Of a stretch of 50,873 nt of DNA, positions 19,679 through 27,685 are shown piece after piece. The stretch is from Alistipes sp. (GTDB taxonomy: Bacteria > Bacteroidota > Bacteroidia > Bacteroidales > Rikenellaceae), in assembly GCA_017629985.1 (NCBI GenBank), contig JAGBWD010000015.1:1-50873 (forward strand). The letters are read 5' to 3'. The stretch's first letter is position 1. The number at the start of each line of letters is the position of its first letter. The notes beneath the pieces were generated by a model that had not been told where the DNA came from, did not search any database, and saw only the letters and a program-made list of their open reading frames with translations. The translations under genes and the position numbers were made by a program.

Positions 19679-20989
19679 TTACTCATCGAGACGAATAATC
19701 TTTGCGCCAAGGGCGTTGAGGCGCTTGTCAATGTCGCGGTAGCCGCGATCTATCTGCTCGATATTCTGTATGGTGCTTGTTCCCTCGGCGCTCATAGCTG
19801 CTATGAGTAGTGCCACGCCAGCACGAATATCTGGTGAGGTCATATTTGCGGCGCGAAGAGGCAAGCGGTGGTCGAGGCCTATCACCGTAGCACGGTGTGG
19901 GTCGCAGAGGATAATCTGCGCTCCCATATCTATCAACTTATCAACGAAGAAGAGTCGGCTCTCAAACATCTTCTGATGTATCAACACCGAGCCTTTGGCT
20001 TGTGTTGCCACAACGAGGAAGATTGAGAGAAGGTCGGGTGTAAGACCTGGCCATGGAGCATCAGCGATGGTCATAATAGAGCCATCTATGAAGCTCTCGA
20101 TGCTATATGTCTCCTGTGCTGGGATGTAGATGTCATCGCCACGTTGCTCAAAGCGGATGCCCATACGTGCAAACTGCTGCGGAATGATGCCCAGGTTATC
20201 ATACGACACATTCTTGATAGTAAGCTCCGAGCGTGTCATGGCTGCCATGCCAATAAAGCTACCAACCTCAATCATATCTGGAAGCATGGTATGCTCCGTG
20301 CCTCCGAGAGACTCAACACCATCAATGGTGAGGAGGTTTGAGGCTATGCCCGAGATTTTTGCTCCCATGCGGTTAAGCATCTTGCAGAGCTGCTGCAGGT
20401 ATGGCTCACATGCAGCGTTATATATCGTTGTGCGACCCTCGGCCAATACCGCCGCCATGACAATATTTGCCGTTCCTGTCACCGAGGCCTCGTCAAGAAG
20501 CATATATGTACCCTTCAGGCGCTTTGCCTCTACGGTGTAAAACTCATCGCTGATGTCGAAATTGAAGTCAGCACCTAGCTTCTGGAAACCTAGGAAGTGT
20601 GTGTCTAGACGTCTGCGGCCAATCTTATCACCTCCAGGTTTTGGCATGAAGCCTACACCAAAACGGGTGAGCAGTGGGCCTATCATCATCACCGAACCTC
20701 GAAGGCGGCGACAGCGCTTATGGTAGTCTGCAGTGCGCAGATAATCCAAATCAATGGTGTCGGCCTGTAGCGCGAATGTGTCATCGCCAAGACGCTCCAC
20801 CTTAACGCCCATTCGCTGCATAAGCTCCAACAGCTGCATCACATCGGCGATGATAGGAACATTGTGAAGAACCACACGCTCTGAAGTGAGCAACGTAGCG
20901 CAGATAATCTGAAGTGCCTCATTTTTGGCGCCTTGGGGAACAATCTCACCCTTGAGACGATGACCACCCTCAACAATAAATTTTGCCAT
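19679..20989 (-). CDS. murA: UDP-N-acetylglucosamine 1-carboxyvinyltransferase, Cys-to-Asp variant
   Basis: A 436-residue enzyme that transfers enolpyruvate from PEP to UDP-GlcNAc, the first committed step of peptidoglycan synthesis. The N terminus has the conserved GAKNEALQ block (Lys22-Asn23). The catalytic loop reads MPKPGGDKIGRR: Asp121 stands where most MurA proteins have the fosfomycin-alkylated Cys (Cys115 in E. coli, PGGC). Known Cys-to-Asp MurA enzymes keep activity but resist fosfomycin, so intrinsic resistance is predicted. The C-terminal NIEQIDRGYRDIDKRLNALGA block is typical. It leads a four-gene operon (murA, tdk, tsaC, thioesterase) with a good promoter at 21105-21137. Confidence 0.95.
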   Translation of the reverse strand: MAKFIVEGGHRLKGEIVPQGAKNEALQIICATLLTSERVVLHNVPIIADVMQLLELMQRMGVKVERLGDDTFALQADTIDLDYLRTADYHKRCRRLRGSVMMIGPLLTRFGVGFMPKPGGDKIGRRRLDTHFLGFQKLGADFNFDISDEFYTVEAKRLKGTYMLLDEASVTGTANIVMAAVLAEGRTTIYNAACEPYLQQLCKMLNRMGAKISGIASNLLTIDGVESLGGTEHTMLPDMIEVGSFIGMAAMTRSELTIKNVSYDNLGIIPQQFARMGIRFEQRGDDIYIPAQETYSIESFIDGSIMTIADAPWPGLTPDLLSIFLVVATQAKGSVLIHQKMFESRLFFVDKLIDMGAQIILCDPHRATVIGLDHRLPLRAANMTSPDIRAGVALLIAAMSAEGTSTIQNIEQIDRGYRDIDKRLNALGAKIIRLDE

Positions 20990-21104
20990 AGCGATATCTT
21001 TTTTTATTTATATTTCTTAACCTCTGATGCCACTCCTTATTCTCATAGTTCAGGACTCTTTGCACGATATACCTCTGTAGTTGGTACTATCATCTATGAT
21101 AGCC

Positions 21105-21137
21105 CAAAGATACAAAAATTTCGAGCAGAACTACAAA
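21105..21137 (-). promoter_or_regulatory. murA operon promoter
   Basis: TTTG (21137-21134), a 21-base spacer and TATCTTTG (21112-21105) on the minus strand, about 115 bases before the murA ATG. Confidence 0.6.
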
Positions 21138-21177
21138 TTATAGCGGCTAAAGTTTTCAACAAAATGGTCGAGAGGTA

Positions 21178-21429
21178 TTATAGTATCTCCTCTGCAGGTA
21201 TCTCCACCATAGGAGCATCTACGATTATCTCCTCTGTGGCGAGGCTATCTGTAACCTCAACTATTGGGAGATTCTCATCATAGAGGCTGTCGGGGACCAT
21301 TATATCTGGCATCTCCACCTCTGTAGGCTCTGTGAAGCATAGAGAGCGATAGTTGCCATAGTTGAGTATTGCAAACACTATGATAGCAAGTGTCGCAATG
21401 GTAAAAAGTATTCCAATTATTCTATTCAT
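21178..21429 (-). CDS. Small membrane-anchored acidic protein, unknown
   Basis: An 83-residue protein with one N-terminal membrane segment (about residues 4-25) and a very acidic, Pro/Val-rich tail that presumably lies in the periplasm. No family recognised. Its ATG overlaps the last 8 bases of the S41 protease gene, suggesting translational coupling and a functional link with the protease. It has no promoter of its own. Confidence 0.6.
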   Translation of the reverse strand: MNRIIGILFTIATLAIIVFAILNYGNYRSLCFTEPTEVEMPDIMVPDSLYDENLPIVEVTDSLATEEIIVDAPMVEIPAEEIL

Positions 21430-23128
21430 TTTTACTCTTATTTATCTCCTTTACAGCACGTTGCAGAGCATCGTCAATAGGGAATATATTATAGTAGAAT
21501 CCTGCCTCGTCACCCATCGTGTTACGGCCTATGTATGCACGTATCTGCGCCTCTATCACCCTACGCGACTTTGCTAGACCCTCCGCATCGCGCTCCACGC
21601 CATTGCGCTCGGCATACTTCACAAACTCCTCCACGAGGTTCTCCGATGCTAACAACGCATCTAGCTCCTCAAGGGTTGTGATGGCATCTATCTCCTTGCG
21701 ATGACGGTCCGTAAAGTCTATAGTATAGCGATACAGCACGTTGCTATCCCACACCTTGTTGTAGTATGCCGATGTGTAGAGCGTATCGATAGGGATAAAG
21801 ATGTCGGGCATGATGCCTCCGCCACCATACACCGTGCGTCCTCCAGGTGTTGTAAACTTCATCGAGTTGTCGAAATGTATGGAGTCTGCCGAGAATAGCT
21901 CATGGTGGTTGATACGATTTATAAGATCCATCTGGTATGACTTCTCATCTCCATTTACGTAGGGCTTCTGTATCGAGCGCCCTGTAGGTGTGTAGTAACG
22001 TGCTACGGTGAGACGCATTGCCGAGCCATCGCTGAATGGCACCTGTGCCTGCACAAGACCCTTGCCGAATGTTCGGCGTCCTATCACAAGGCCACGGTCG
22101 TTATCCTGCACCGCGCCAGCGAGAATCTCACTAGATGAGGCGCTAAACTCATCCACAAGTACTACAATCTCTGTGTCGGCATATCTGCCCAAGCCATTTG
22201 AGAACTCATTGACACGTTGGCCATAGCGATCTTCGGTGTAGACGATGAGCTTGCCCTGTGGCATAAACTCATTCACAATCTTTACAACCTGGTCGAGGAA
22301 TCCACCGCCATTGCCACGAAGGTCTATAATGACGCTCCTCATACCCTCATCGCGAAGCCTATCCAACGCCTTACGAACCTCCTCGTATGATGTTCGTGAG
22401 AATTGTGAAAGACGTATGAAGCCTATCTTTTCGTTACGATCCAACATGAAAGCTGCCTCCACGCTGTGCATCTCTATTGCGGCACGTGTGATGGTTATAT
22501 CTACTAGCTTATCCAACGAATTTCGCTTTACGGAGAGCTTCACCTTTGAGCCTCGTGGGCCACGCATAAGCTTAACCATCGAGTCTTGAGGTATCTTTTG
22601 TCCTGCCACAGGCTTGTTGTCTATGAGCATTATGCGGTCTCCAGCACGTACTCCCGCCTTGTCAGATGGCCCTTGGGGTATGACGTTAAGGACTGTGATG
22701 GTATCTGTCATGGCGTTAAAGACGATGCCTATGCCATCAAACTCCCCTTCGAGTGACTCGTTCACCTTGTTAAACATCTTCGCAGGGATATATTCCGAGT
22801 GAGGGTCTAGCTCCGAGAGTAGGGCGGGAATGGCCTTTTCGTAGAGGGTGTCTATGTTTATGGGGTCTACGTAGTGTGTGCGTATGGCGAAGAGCGTGTT
22901 AAGCATCTTATCTTTCCCCGATACCATATCTTCGAGAGCTGCGATATCCCCTACAACCTCCTGATATTTAGCAATATCATTTGTCATGTTGCCCAAAAGC
23001 TGACGTGTGCGAGCTGCCTCTACACCACGTCCAATGCCAACACCTATCCACGTAGAGACAACAACTGCGACAAGTATCATTATCACAGTTATCCAGCCTC
23101 TCGATCTCCTTCTCTCCTGTTGTTCCAT
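21422..23128 (-). CDS. S41-family C-terminal processing peptidase
   Basis: A tail-specific protease of the CtpA/Prc type, 568 residues from the ATG at 23128. An in-frame TTG at 23155 would add nine residues but lies inside the inverted repeat, so I prefer the ATG. Layout: N-terminal membrane anchor (about residues 12-30), a helical region, a PDZ domain (about 100-185), then the S41 core. The core has the GGGFLDQ strand, the catalytic Ser region DEFSASSSEIL and the general-base Lys in RRTFGKGLVQ. It acts on periplasmic or membrane proteins with exposed C termini; the substrate is unknown. The small acidic membrane protein gene overlaps its stop codon. Confidence 0.9.
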   Translation of the reverse strand: MEQQERRRSRGWITVIMILVAVVVSTWIGVGIGRGVEAARTRQLLGNMTNDIAKYQEVVGDIAALEDMVSGKDKMLNTLFAIRTHYVDPINIDTLYEKAIPALLSELDPHSEYIPAKMFNKVNESLEGEFDGIGIVFNAMTDTITVLNVIPQGPSDKAGVRAGDRIMLIDNKPVAGQKIPQDSMVKLMRGPRGSKVKLSVKRNSLDKLVDITITRAAIEMHSVEAAFMLDRNEKIGFIRLSQFSRTSYEEVRKALDRLRDEGMRSVIIDLRGNGGGFLDQVVKIVNEFMPQGKLIVYTEDRYGQRVNEFSNGLGRYADTEIVVLVDEFSASSSEILAGAVQDNDRGLVIGRRTFGKGLVQAQVPFSDGSAMRLTVARYYTPTGRSIQKPYVNGDEKSYQMDLINRINHHELFSADSIHFDNSMKFTTPGGRTVYGGGGIMPDIFIPIDTLYTSAYYNKVWDSNVLYRYTIDFTDRHRKEIDAITTLEELDALLASENLVEEFVKYAERNGVERDAEGLAKSRRVIEAQIRAYIGRNTMGDEAGFYYNIFPIDDALQRAVKEINKSKNE

Positions 23129-23155
23129 GCGATTGTTAAATAGTGTGAAAAACAA

Positions 23156-23236
23156 GAGGTGAAAACTGAAAAGTGTGGTGTCCGCAACGCATCTTTAATC
23201 CTGCGTGAAGCTCCTTACTTTTCACCTTTCACCTCT
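23156..23236. repeat. Long interrupted inverted repeat between DUF3078 and S41 genes
   Basis: Arms 23156-23174 and 23218-23236 pair over 19 positions with two mismatches, around a 43-base loop. The loop holds a smaller 5-bp hairpin (23186-23190 with 23202-23206). The arms have a purine/pyrimidine bias (gaggtgaaa / tttcacctc). It lies between the DUF3078 stop and the protease start. It could act as an attenuator or transcription boundary, or be a copy of a dispersed palindromic element. Confidence 0.55.
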
Positions 23237-23253
23237 CAATATTAGCTTTTATG

Positions 23254-24348
23254 CTACTTGTTCTTAAATGTATAGGTAAGACCTACGCTGAGCAAAGATG
23301 ATACCTGAAGTTTGTCAATCTCCGCCTTGTTGTAGTAGAGCTGGAAGTATATCTGTGTAGAGATATGCTTTGTAGCCTTGATGTCGATGGTGTTTTCCCA
23401 ACGCAACGTAGGTACTACATGCTCATACTCATCCTTATTCTCTGCCTTTTTGTATGACGCGATGTCGGTAATCCAACCATAGAATGAGAATGCTGTAGTA
23501 CGGTAGCGCAACCAGCCATCCTTACCCCATGACTTGTCGAAGTCGAGCTGAACAGAGAGACCTCCCTCATACTTTGAGTGCTCGCCATAGGCAACGCCAT
23601 AGGCCTTATCACGTGGCACGATGCGACCATCCTTCTTCTCCATAAATACAGCGTCATCCTGAACGTATGTAGCACTCATCGCTATAGGCGCGAGGTTTAA
23701 CTTCAATGGGAGCTTCTCTGATGGAAGGACGTAGGTGAAACCGACAGATGCGTCAAGATATCCTGGAGACATGATGCCCGATACTGGTGGAACGCCATTG
23801 TACTTATCGGCACGTGCAGAGTATCCGCGTGCAAACTGTGTACGGAACTTGACGTTAGCACCATACTTCCAGTTCTTAACCATATCCCACTGTGGAGATG
23901 TCGATAGAACCAACTCATCCACATTCTTGAGCCATAGAGCCTTCTGCTCGCCGTTGCCAACATCGGTTTTCATGTTGTTGTAGCCAAACTTTGCCGATGC
24001 AGCGTTAGAGAGTGTGAAACGGCCCTTCTTGTATGTGTGCAGGAAGTTGATAGATGCGATAATGGTTATGGCATTGTCGCCAGCGGCCTGCCATGACTTG
24101 CTATATGCGGTGAGCGAACCCTGAAGGTTTGCAGAGAAATCGATGGTGTTGCGCTCCTTGCGTAGAGCAGCCTTCTCGGCGCGATGTGTAGCATCAGAGA
24201 AGTAGTTTGCATCGATTTTCTCGGTCTTCATGTCGTTCGAGAATTCTGGCTTCTCCTCTTTTGTATTTACCTCGTCAATAGATACCTGCGCAACGGCACA
24301 TACCGTTGATAGCAGAGTAAGGGCGATAAGTGTGTAAAGTTTCTTCAT
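23254..24348 (-). CDS. DUF3078 domain outer-membrane-type protein
   Basis: A 364-residue protein with a signal peptide (about 1-20, ending AVAQ). It is followed by a charged linker and a beta-strand-rich body of alternating aromatic and polar residues ending in SVGLTYTFKNK, consistent with an outer-membrane barrel. The pattern FSANLQGSLTAYSKSWQAAGDNAITI is typical of the DUF3078 family found across Bacteroidota. Function is unknown. It has a -7 element at 24394-24401 and is separated from the S41 protease by an inverted repeat, so cotranscription is uncertain. Confidence 0.8.
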   Translation of the reverse strand: MKKLYTLIALTLLSTVCAVAQVSIDEVNTKEEKPEFSNDMKTEKIDANYFSDATHRAEKAALRKERNTIDFSANLQGSLTAYSKSWQAAGDNAITIIASINFLHTYKKGRFTLSNAASAKFGYNNMKTDVGNGEQKALWLKNVDELVLSTSPQWDMVKNWKYGANVKFRTQFARGYSARADKYNGVPPVSGIMSPGYLDASVGFTYVLPSEKLPLKLNLAPIAMSATYVQDDAVFMEKKDGRIVPRDKAYGVAYGEHSKYEGGLSVQLDFDKSWGKDGWLRYRTTAFSFYGWITDIASYKKAENKDEYEHVVPTLRWENTIDIKATKHISTQIYFQLYYNKAEIDKLQVSSLLSVGLTYTFKNK

Positions 24349-24393
24349 AATATGTTATAATTAAAATCTATATCTCTATAAATATTTCCATTG

Positions 24394-24401
24394 CAAATAT
24401 A
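24394..24401 (-). promoter_or_regulatory. -7 element upstream of DUF3078 gene
   Basis: TATATTTG on the minus strand, 46 bases before the ATG. No clear TTTG at the correct spacing. Confidence 0.45.
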
Positions 24402-24424
24402 TAAAATTTTTCTTAAATTTTTCC

Positions 24425-24432
24425 TACCTTTG
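24425..24432 (+). promoter_or_regulatory. Candidate -7 element for nfo-mntP
   Basis: TACCTTTG on the plus strand matches the -7 consensus but lacks a good -33 element; a second possible box, TATGTTTG, lies at 24478-24485. The 5' leader of nfo would be about 135 or 85 bases. Confidence 0.35.
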
Positions 24433-24573
24433 ACATCAGAAAAATATCTCAACCGCGAGAAATGATAAAAAAGATGTTATGTTTGAGGTGGTGAGATATC
24501 GTTGCGACATTCGTCTCCAAGTAATTTGGGATGGAAGTTGGTGAGTAATAACACGATAAAAGAGTAAGATAAT

Positions 24574-25419
24574 ATGAAATATATAGGAGCGCACGTCAGT
24601 GCATCGGGAGGCGTTGAAAACGCAATAAACAATGCGAAGGCTATCGGAGCAACCGCCTTTGCGCTATTTACTAAAAATCAGCGACAGTGGCTCGCCCCAG
24701 CCCTTACCGCACCACAGATAGAGAGATTTAGGAGTTTGATGAGCGATGCGGGATATACAGCCAAGCAGGTACTTCCTCACGATAGCTACCTCATAAACCT
24801 CGGACACCCTGATAAGGAGGGTCTTGATAAATCGCGCGAGTCCTTCTTCGAGGAGATGCGCCGCTGTGAGCTTTTGGGTCTCGATAGGTTGAACTTTCAC
24901 CCTGGAAGTCACCTAAAGCGTATTAGTGAGGAGGAGTCGTTGAGTCTTATCGCCGAGTCTATAAATATGGCTCTGGAGCGCACCAAGGGCGTGACAGCAG
25001 TTATTGAGAATACTGCAGGACAGGGTTCAAATCTTGGATTTAGGTTTGAGCATCTAGCATATATCATCGATAGGGTTGAGGATAAGAGCCGTGTTGGCGT
25101 ATGCCTCGATACTTGTCACACCTTTGCCGCAGGGTACGACCTCCGCACACGTGAGGCTCTTGACGCCACATTCTCGGAGTTCGATAGGGTTGTGGGCTTT
25201 GGATATTTGCGTGGAATGCACCTCAACGATGCTATGAAGCCTTTGGGAAGCCGTGTTGATAGACACTCTCCTCTTGGTGATGGCGAGATAGGCTGGGAGT
25301 GCTTCCGATATATTATGGGTGATGAGCGTTTCGATGAGATACCTCTAATCTTGGAGACCCCCGATGAGGCTCGTTGGGCTGATGAGATTGCGGCGTTAAA
25401 GAGTTTTGCTAACTTATAA
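24574..25419 (+). CDS. nfo: Deoxyribonuclease IV (AP endonuclease)
   Basis: A 281-residue zinc-dependent AP endonuclease of base-excision repair that cleaves 5' to abasic sites. Family signatures: [17 protein letters not shown] at the N terminus, LNFHPGSHL (about 106-114), [13 protein letters not shown] (about 140-152), [16 protein letters not shown] (about 176-191) and [11 protein letters not shown] (about 229-239). These carry the His/Glu/Asp zinc ligands. Length is normal. mntP follows after 11 bases and is likely cotranscribed. Confidence 0.95.
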   Translation: MKYIGAHVSASGGVENAINNAKAIGATAFALFTKNQRQWLAPALTAPQIERFRSLMSDAGYTAKQVLPHDSYLINLGHPDKEGLDKSRESFFEEMRRCELLGLDRLNFHPGSHLKRISEEESLSLIAESINMALERTKGVTAVIENTAGQGSNLGFRFEHLAYIIDRVEDKSRVGVCLDTCHTFAAGYDLRTREALDATFSEFDRVVGFGYLRGMHLNDAMKPLGSRVDRHSPLGDGEIGWECFRYIMGDERFDEIPLILETPDEARWADEIAALKSFANL

Positions 25420-25430
25420 AGGATAATATT

Positions 25431-25997
25431 GTGGGAGTTGTTGAACTAATCCTTATCGCCATTGGTCTTGCGATGGATGCTTTTGCTGTGTCGCTAGGTA
25501 AGGGATTGACACTAAAGAGAGTAGATAGTAAATATGCGCTTGTTGCAGGTGCATGGTTTGGTGGTTTTCAGGCTCTGATGCCTATCATTGGCTATCTCCT
25601 AGGTCGCACCTTTGCGGGCTTTGTTATAAGTGTTGATCATTGGATTGCCTTTGTGTTGCTGACGCTTATAGGTATAAATATGATTCGCGATACGCTGTGG
25701 GGTGATAAGGAGCAGCATACTAGCGATTTTTCCACACGTTCCATGTTCTTGATGGCTGTAGCTACAAGCATCGATGCCCTTGCAGTAGGTGTTACAATGG
25801 CATTCCTTGATGTGAATATATGGATTGCCGCCACAGTGATAGGTGTCATCACCTTTGCCCTCTCTGCAGTAGGTGTGGTATTGGGATATCGCTTTGGCAC
25901 TCTTCTTGGTTCCAAGGCTGGACTCCTCGGAGGTGTGATATTGATAGGCCTAGGCGTCAAGATTATCCTTGAGCACCTAGGCATCATAGCGTTGTAG
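25431..25997 (+). CDS. mntP: Manganese efflux pump MntP
   Basis: A 188-residue, six-helix inner-membrane Mn(II) exporter. Helix 1 contains GLAMDAFAVSLGKG and helix 4 the repeat ATSIDALAVGVTMAF; the paired Asp residues in these two inverted halves are the family hallmark. It starts with GTG at 25431, with an AAGGA-like site just upstream and 11 bases after the nfo stop; the next ATG would remove helix 1. No yybP-ykoY manganese riboswitch is visible before it. It converges with the alkaline phosphatase gene, 15 bases apart. Confidence 0.9.
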   Translation: MGVVELILIAIGLAMDAFAVSLGKGLTLKRVDSKYALVAGAWFGGFQALMPIIGYLLGRTFAGFVISVDHWIAFVLLTLIGINMIRDTLWGDKEQHTSDFSTRSMFLMAVATSIDALAVGVTMAFLDVNIWIAATVIGVITFALSAVGVVLGYRFGTLLGSKAGLLGGVILIGLGVKIILEHLGIIAL

Positions 25998-26012
25998 AGG
26001 TTAAGGCGGCGA

Positions 26013-27071
26013 CTATCTTGCAATAAGCTCCTTGAGTTTTTGTCCTAGCTCGGCATTCTCCATTATGCCGTTTATCTTCTCGGCACCTGTGCCATATAGG
26101 TATATCGGTAGCATAACGCCCGAGTGACCCTTTGTGGTCCACCTATACTCTACGCCCTGCTCCGAGAGGCAGAAGTCAGAGTCGCAGCTAACTATCGATA
26201 GACCTCCTGTCTCATGATCTCCTGTGACTACTACCAACGTACCTGGATTACTCTTGGCATACGCCACAGCAACCTCTATGGCGCCCATAAACCCCTGCAT
26301 CTCTAGCTGTTGTGCTTTGGCATCGTTGGCATGGCCCATGCCATCTATCAGCGAACCCTCGACCATAAGTACGAAGCCCTCCTCATTCTCTAAAAGACGT
26401 AGTGCATCGCGAGTAGCCTCTGCAAGGTAGCTACCACTATTCGCCCCTATCTCCTTATCGGCTAGTAGAGCCATGATACGACCACCCTCCCTATGCTGCT
26501 TCAGAGCATCCATCGAGGTAATGACATCGAAGTTATGCTCTTGGAGTGTTGTCACGGCGTTGTCGCCATAAAGCTCCTTGAAGAATGACATGCCGCCGCC
26601 AATGGCTACATCGATGGAGCTTTCAGCAAGCTGCTTGCTGATGTTTAGGTAGTCGTGACGACTAGCTATGTGAGCATAGAATGCCGCAGGTGTGGCGTGC
26701 TGCAGATATGTCGTGGCGATGACACCTGTGGTCATGCCTCGCCCCTTTGCGACATCCATCAGTGACGAAACTGGAGTGCCATCGGCAAGAACACCTAGGT
26801 AGGTATTGTTGGTCTTATGCCCTGTAGCAAGCGCTGTTCCCGATGCTGCGGAGTCTGTGACGCGGTTATCTGCGGAGTATGTTTTCTGGAGTGCTATGTT
26901 CTCTGCTTGGTCAAAAATTGTTGGCTCGTAGTTACCCTCCAACTGCATCATCGACACTGAAGCGATGCCCATGCCATCACCAATGAGAAATATTATATTT
27001 TTCACCTCCTGTGCCGTAACACTCGATAGCACGACAAGGAGTGATACTAATGTAGTATATATCTTACGCAT
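26013..27071 (-). CDS. Alkaline phosphatase
   Basis: A 352-residue secreted metal-dependent phosphomonoesterase of the alkaline phosphatase family. Signal peptide at about 1-20 (SSVTAQ). The first metal-binding Asp is in LIGDGMG (about 29-35). The nucleophile is Ser74 in VTDSAASGTA with ALATGHKTNN following. Further metal ligands appear in VEGSLIDGMGHAND and VTGDHETGG. It is shorter than E. coli PhoA (about 450 residues), as in many Bacteroidota forms, with crown insertions reduced. No Pho-box-like repeat is evident upstream. The upstream hypothetical gene ends 12 bases before it on the same strand and probably shares its promoter. Confidence 0.92.
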   Translation of the reverse strand: MRKIYTTLVSLLVVLSSVTAQEVKNIIFLIGDGMGIASVSMMQLEGNYEPTIFDQAENIALQKTYSADNRVTDSAASGTALATGHKTNNTYLGVLADGTPVSSLMDVAKGRGMTTGVIATTYLQHATPAAFYAHIASRHDYLNISKQLAESSIDVAIGGGMSFFKELYGDNAVTTLQEHNFDVITSMDALKQHREGGRIMALLADKEIGANSGSYLAEATRDALRLLENEEGFVLMVEGSLIDGMGHANDAKAQQLEMQGFMGAIEVAVAYAKSNPGTLVVVTGDHETGGLSIVSCDSDFCLSEQGVEYRWTTKGHSGVMLPIYLYGTGAEKINGIMENAELGQKLKELIAR

Positions 27072-27083
27072 AATAGGTTGTTT

Positions 27084-27599
27084 TTATAATTCTACGAATT
27101 TGGCATGTTCCCAGCAGTGTGTTTTTATGCCATTTTGCCAGATGCCACGGTGCTGTTTTACGAACCTATCCTCGTAGGTAAATGCTACACCTAGGCCATG
27201 ACGCTTGCCACCCTCCTGCATGCCACAAAAGATGATACGCTCCTTGTCATCGTACTCTATGAGCATCTCCGCAGGAATCTCGCCCTCCACAGCTATCTTC
27301 TCGGAGTACTCACTACGTTTTATGTATCTTATGCCCGATACTACGGTGTGGGTATTCTCTTTTATGTAGCTGTTCCACCTCTCCTCACCGCTGATGATGC
27401 CTACGCTATGTACTGTAAGAGGCATATACGCCCCCGAGAACTCTATGTCGTGTTCAATCCATCCAAATCCCGAGATAACACCCTCCTCCTTGTTGCCCCA
27501 AACTCTAAAGTCGTGGTACTCGTATAGGTCGCTCATAGCCTTTATATCCTTCTGAAAGCTCTCCGACTTGAAATTCTGAATAGTAGCGTTGATATTCAT
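27084..27599 (-). CDS. Hypothetical protein with MORN-like C-terminal segment
   Basis: A 171-residue protein without signal peptide or membrane segment. No family firmly recognised. The C-terminal part, GGKRHGLGVAFTYEDRFVKQHRGIWQNG, resembles one or two MORN-type repeats (xGxxxGxG with aromatics). The N-terminal half has a beta-rich pattern around FRVWGNKEEGVISGFGWIEHD. It has its own promoter (27617-27647), which overlaps the divergent ung promoter, and is followed after 12 bases by the alkaline phosphatase gene. Confidence 0.65.
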   Translation of the reverse strand: MNINATIQNFKSESFQKDIKAMSDLYEYHDFRVWGNKEEGVISGFGWIEHDIEFSGAYMPLTVHSVGIISGEERWNSYIKENTHTVVSGIRYIKRSEYSEKIAVEGEIPAEMLIEYDDKERIIFCGMQEGGKRHGLGVAFTYEDRFVKQHRGIWQNGIKTHCWEHAKFVEL

Positions 27600-27612
27600 A
27601 GTAGCTTTAGTT

Positions 27613-27644
27613 TTTGCAAATGTAGGAAAAATATTCTATCTTCG
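27613..27644 (+). promoter_or_regulatory. ung promoter
   Basis: TTTG (27613-27616), a 20-base spacer and TATCTTCG (27637-27644; one mismatch to TAnnTTTG). It overlaps the divergent promoter at 27617-27647. Confidence 0.55.
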
Positions 27645-27647
27645 CAA
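27617..27647 (-). promoter_or_regulatory. Promoter of hypothetical/alkaline phosphatase unit
   Basis: Minus strand TTG (27647-27645), a 20-base spacer and TACATTTG (27624-27617). It is almost completely superimposed on the ung promoter, so the two should compete for polymerase. Confidence 0.6.
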
Positions 27648-27685
27648 TATACAAACGAAGTATCAAAACCTAATAATATAGCGAT

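Noticed and set aside
23129-23155. TTG start nine codons upstream of the S41 protease ATG
   Set aside because: It falls next to or within the inverted repeat; the ATG at 23128 gives a normal basic start before the membrane anchor.
25420-25430. Manganese riboswitch before mntP
   Set aside because: Only 11 bases separate nfo and mntP, too short for a yybP-ykoY element, and none is seen upstream of nfo.
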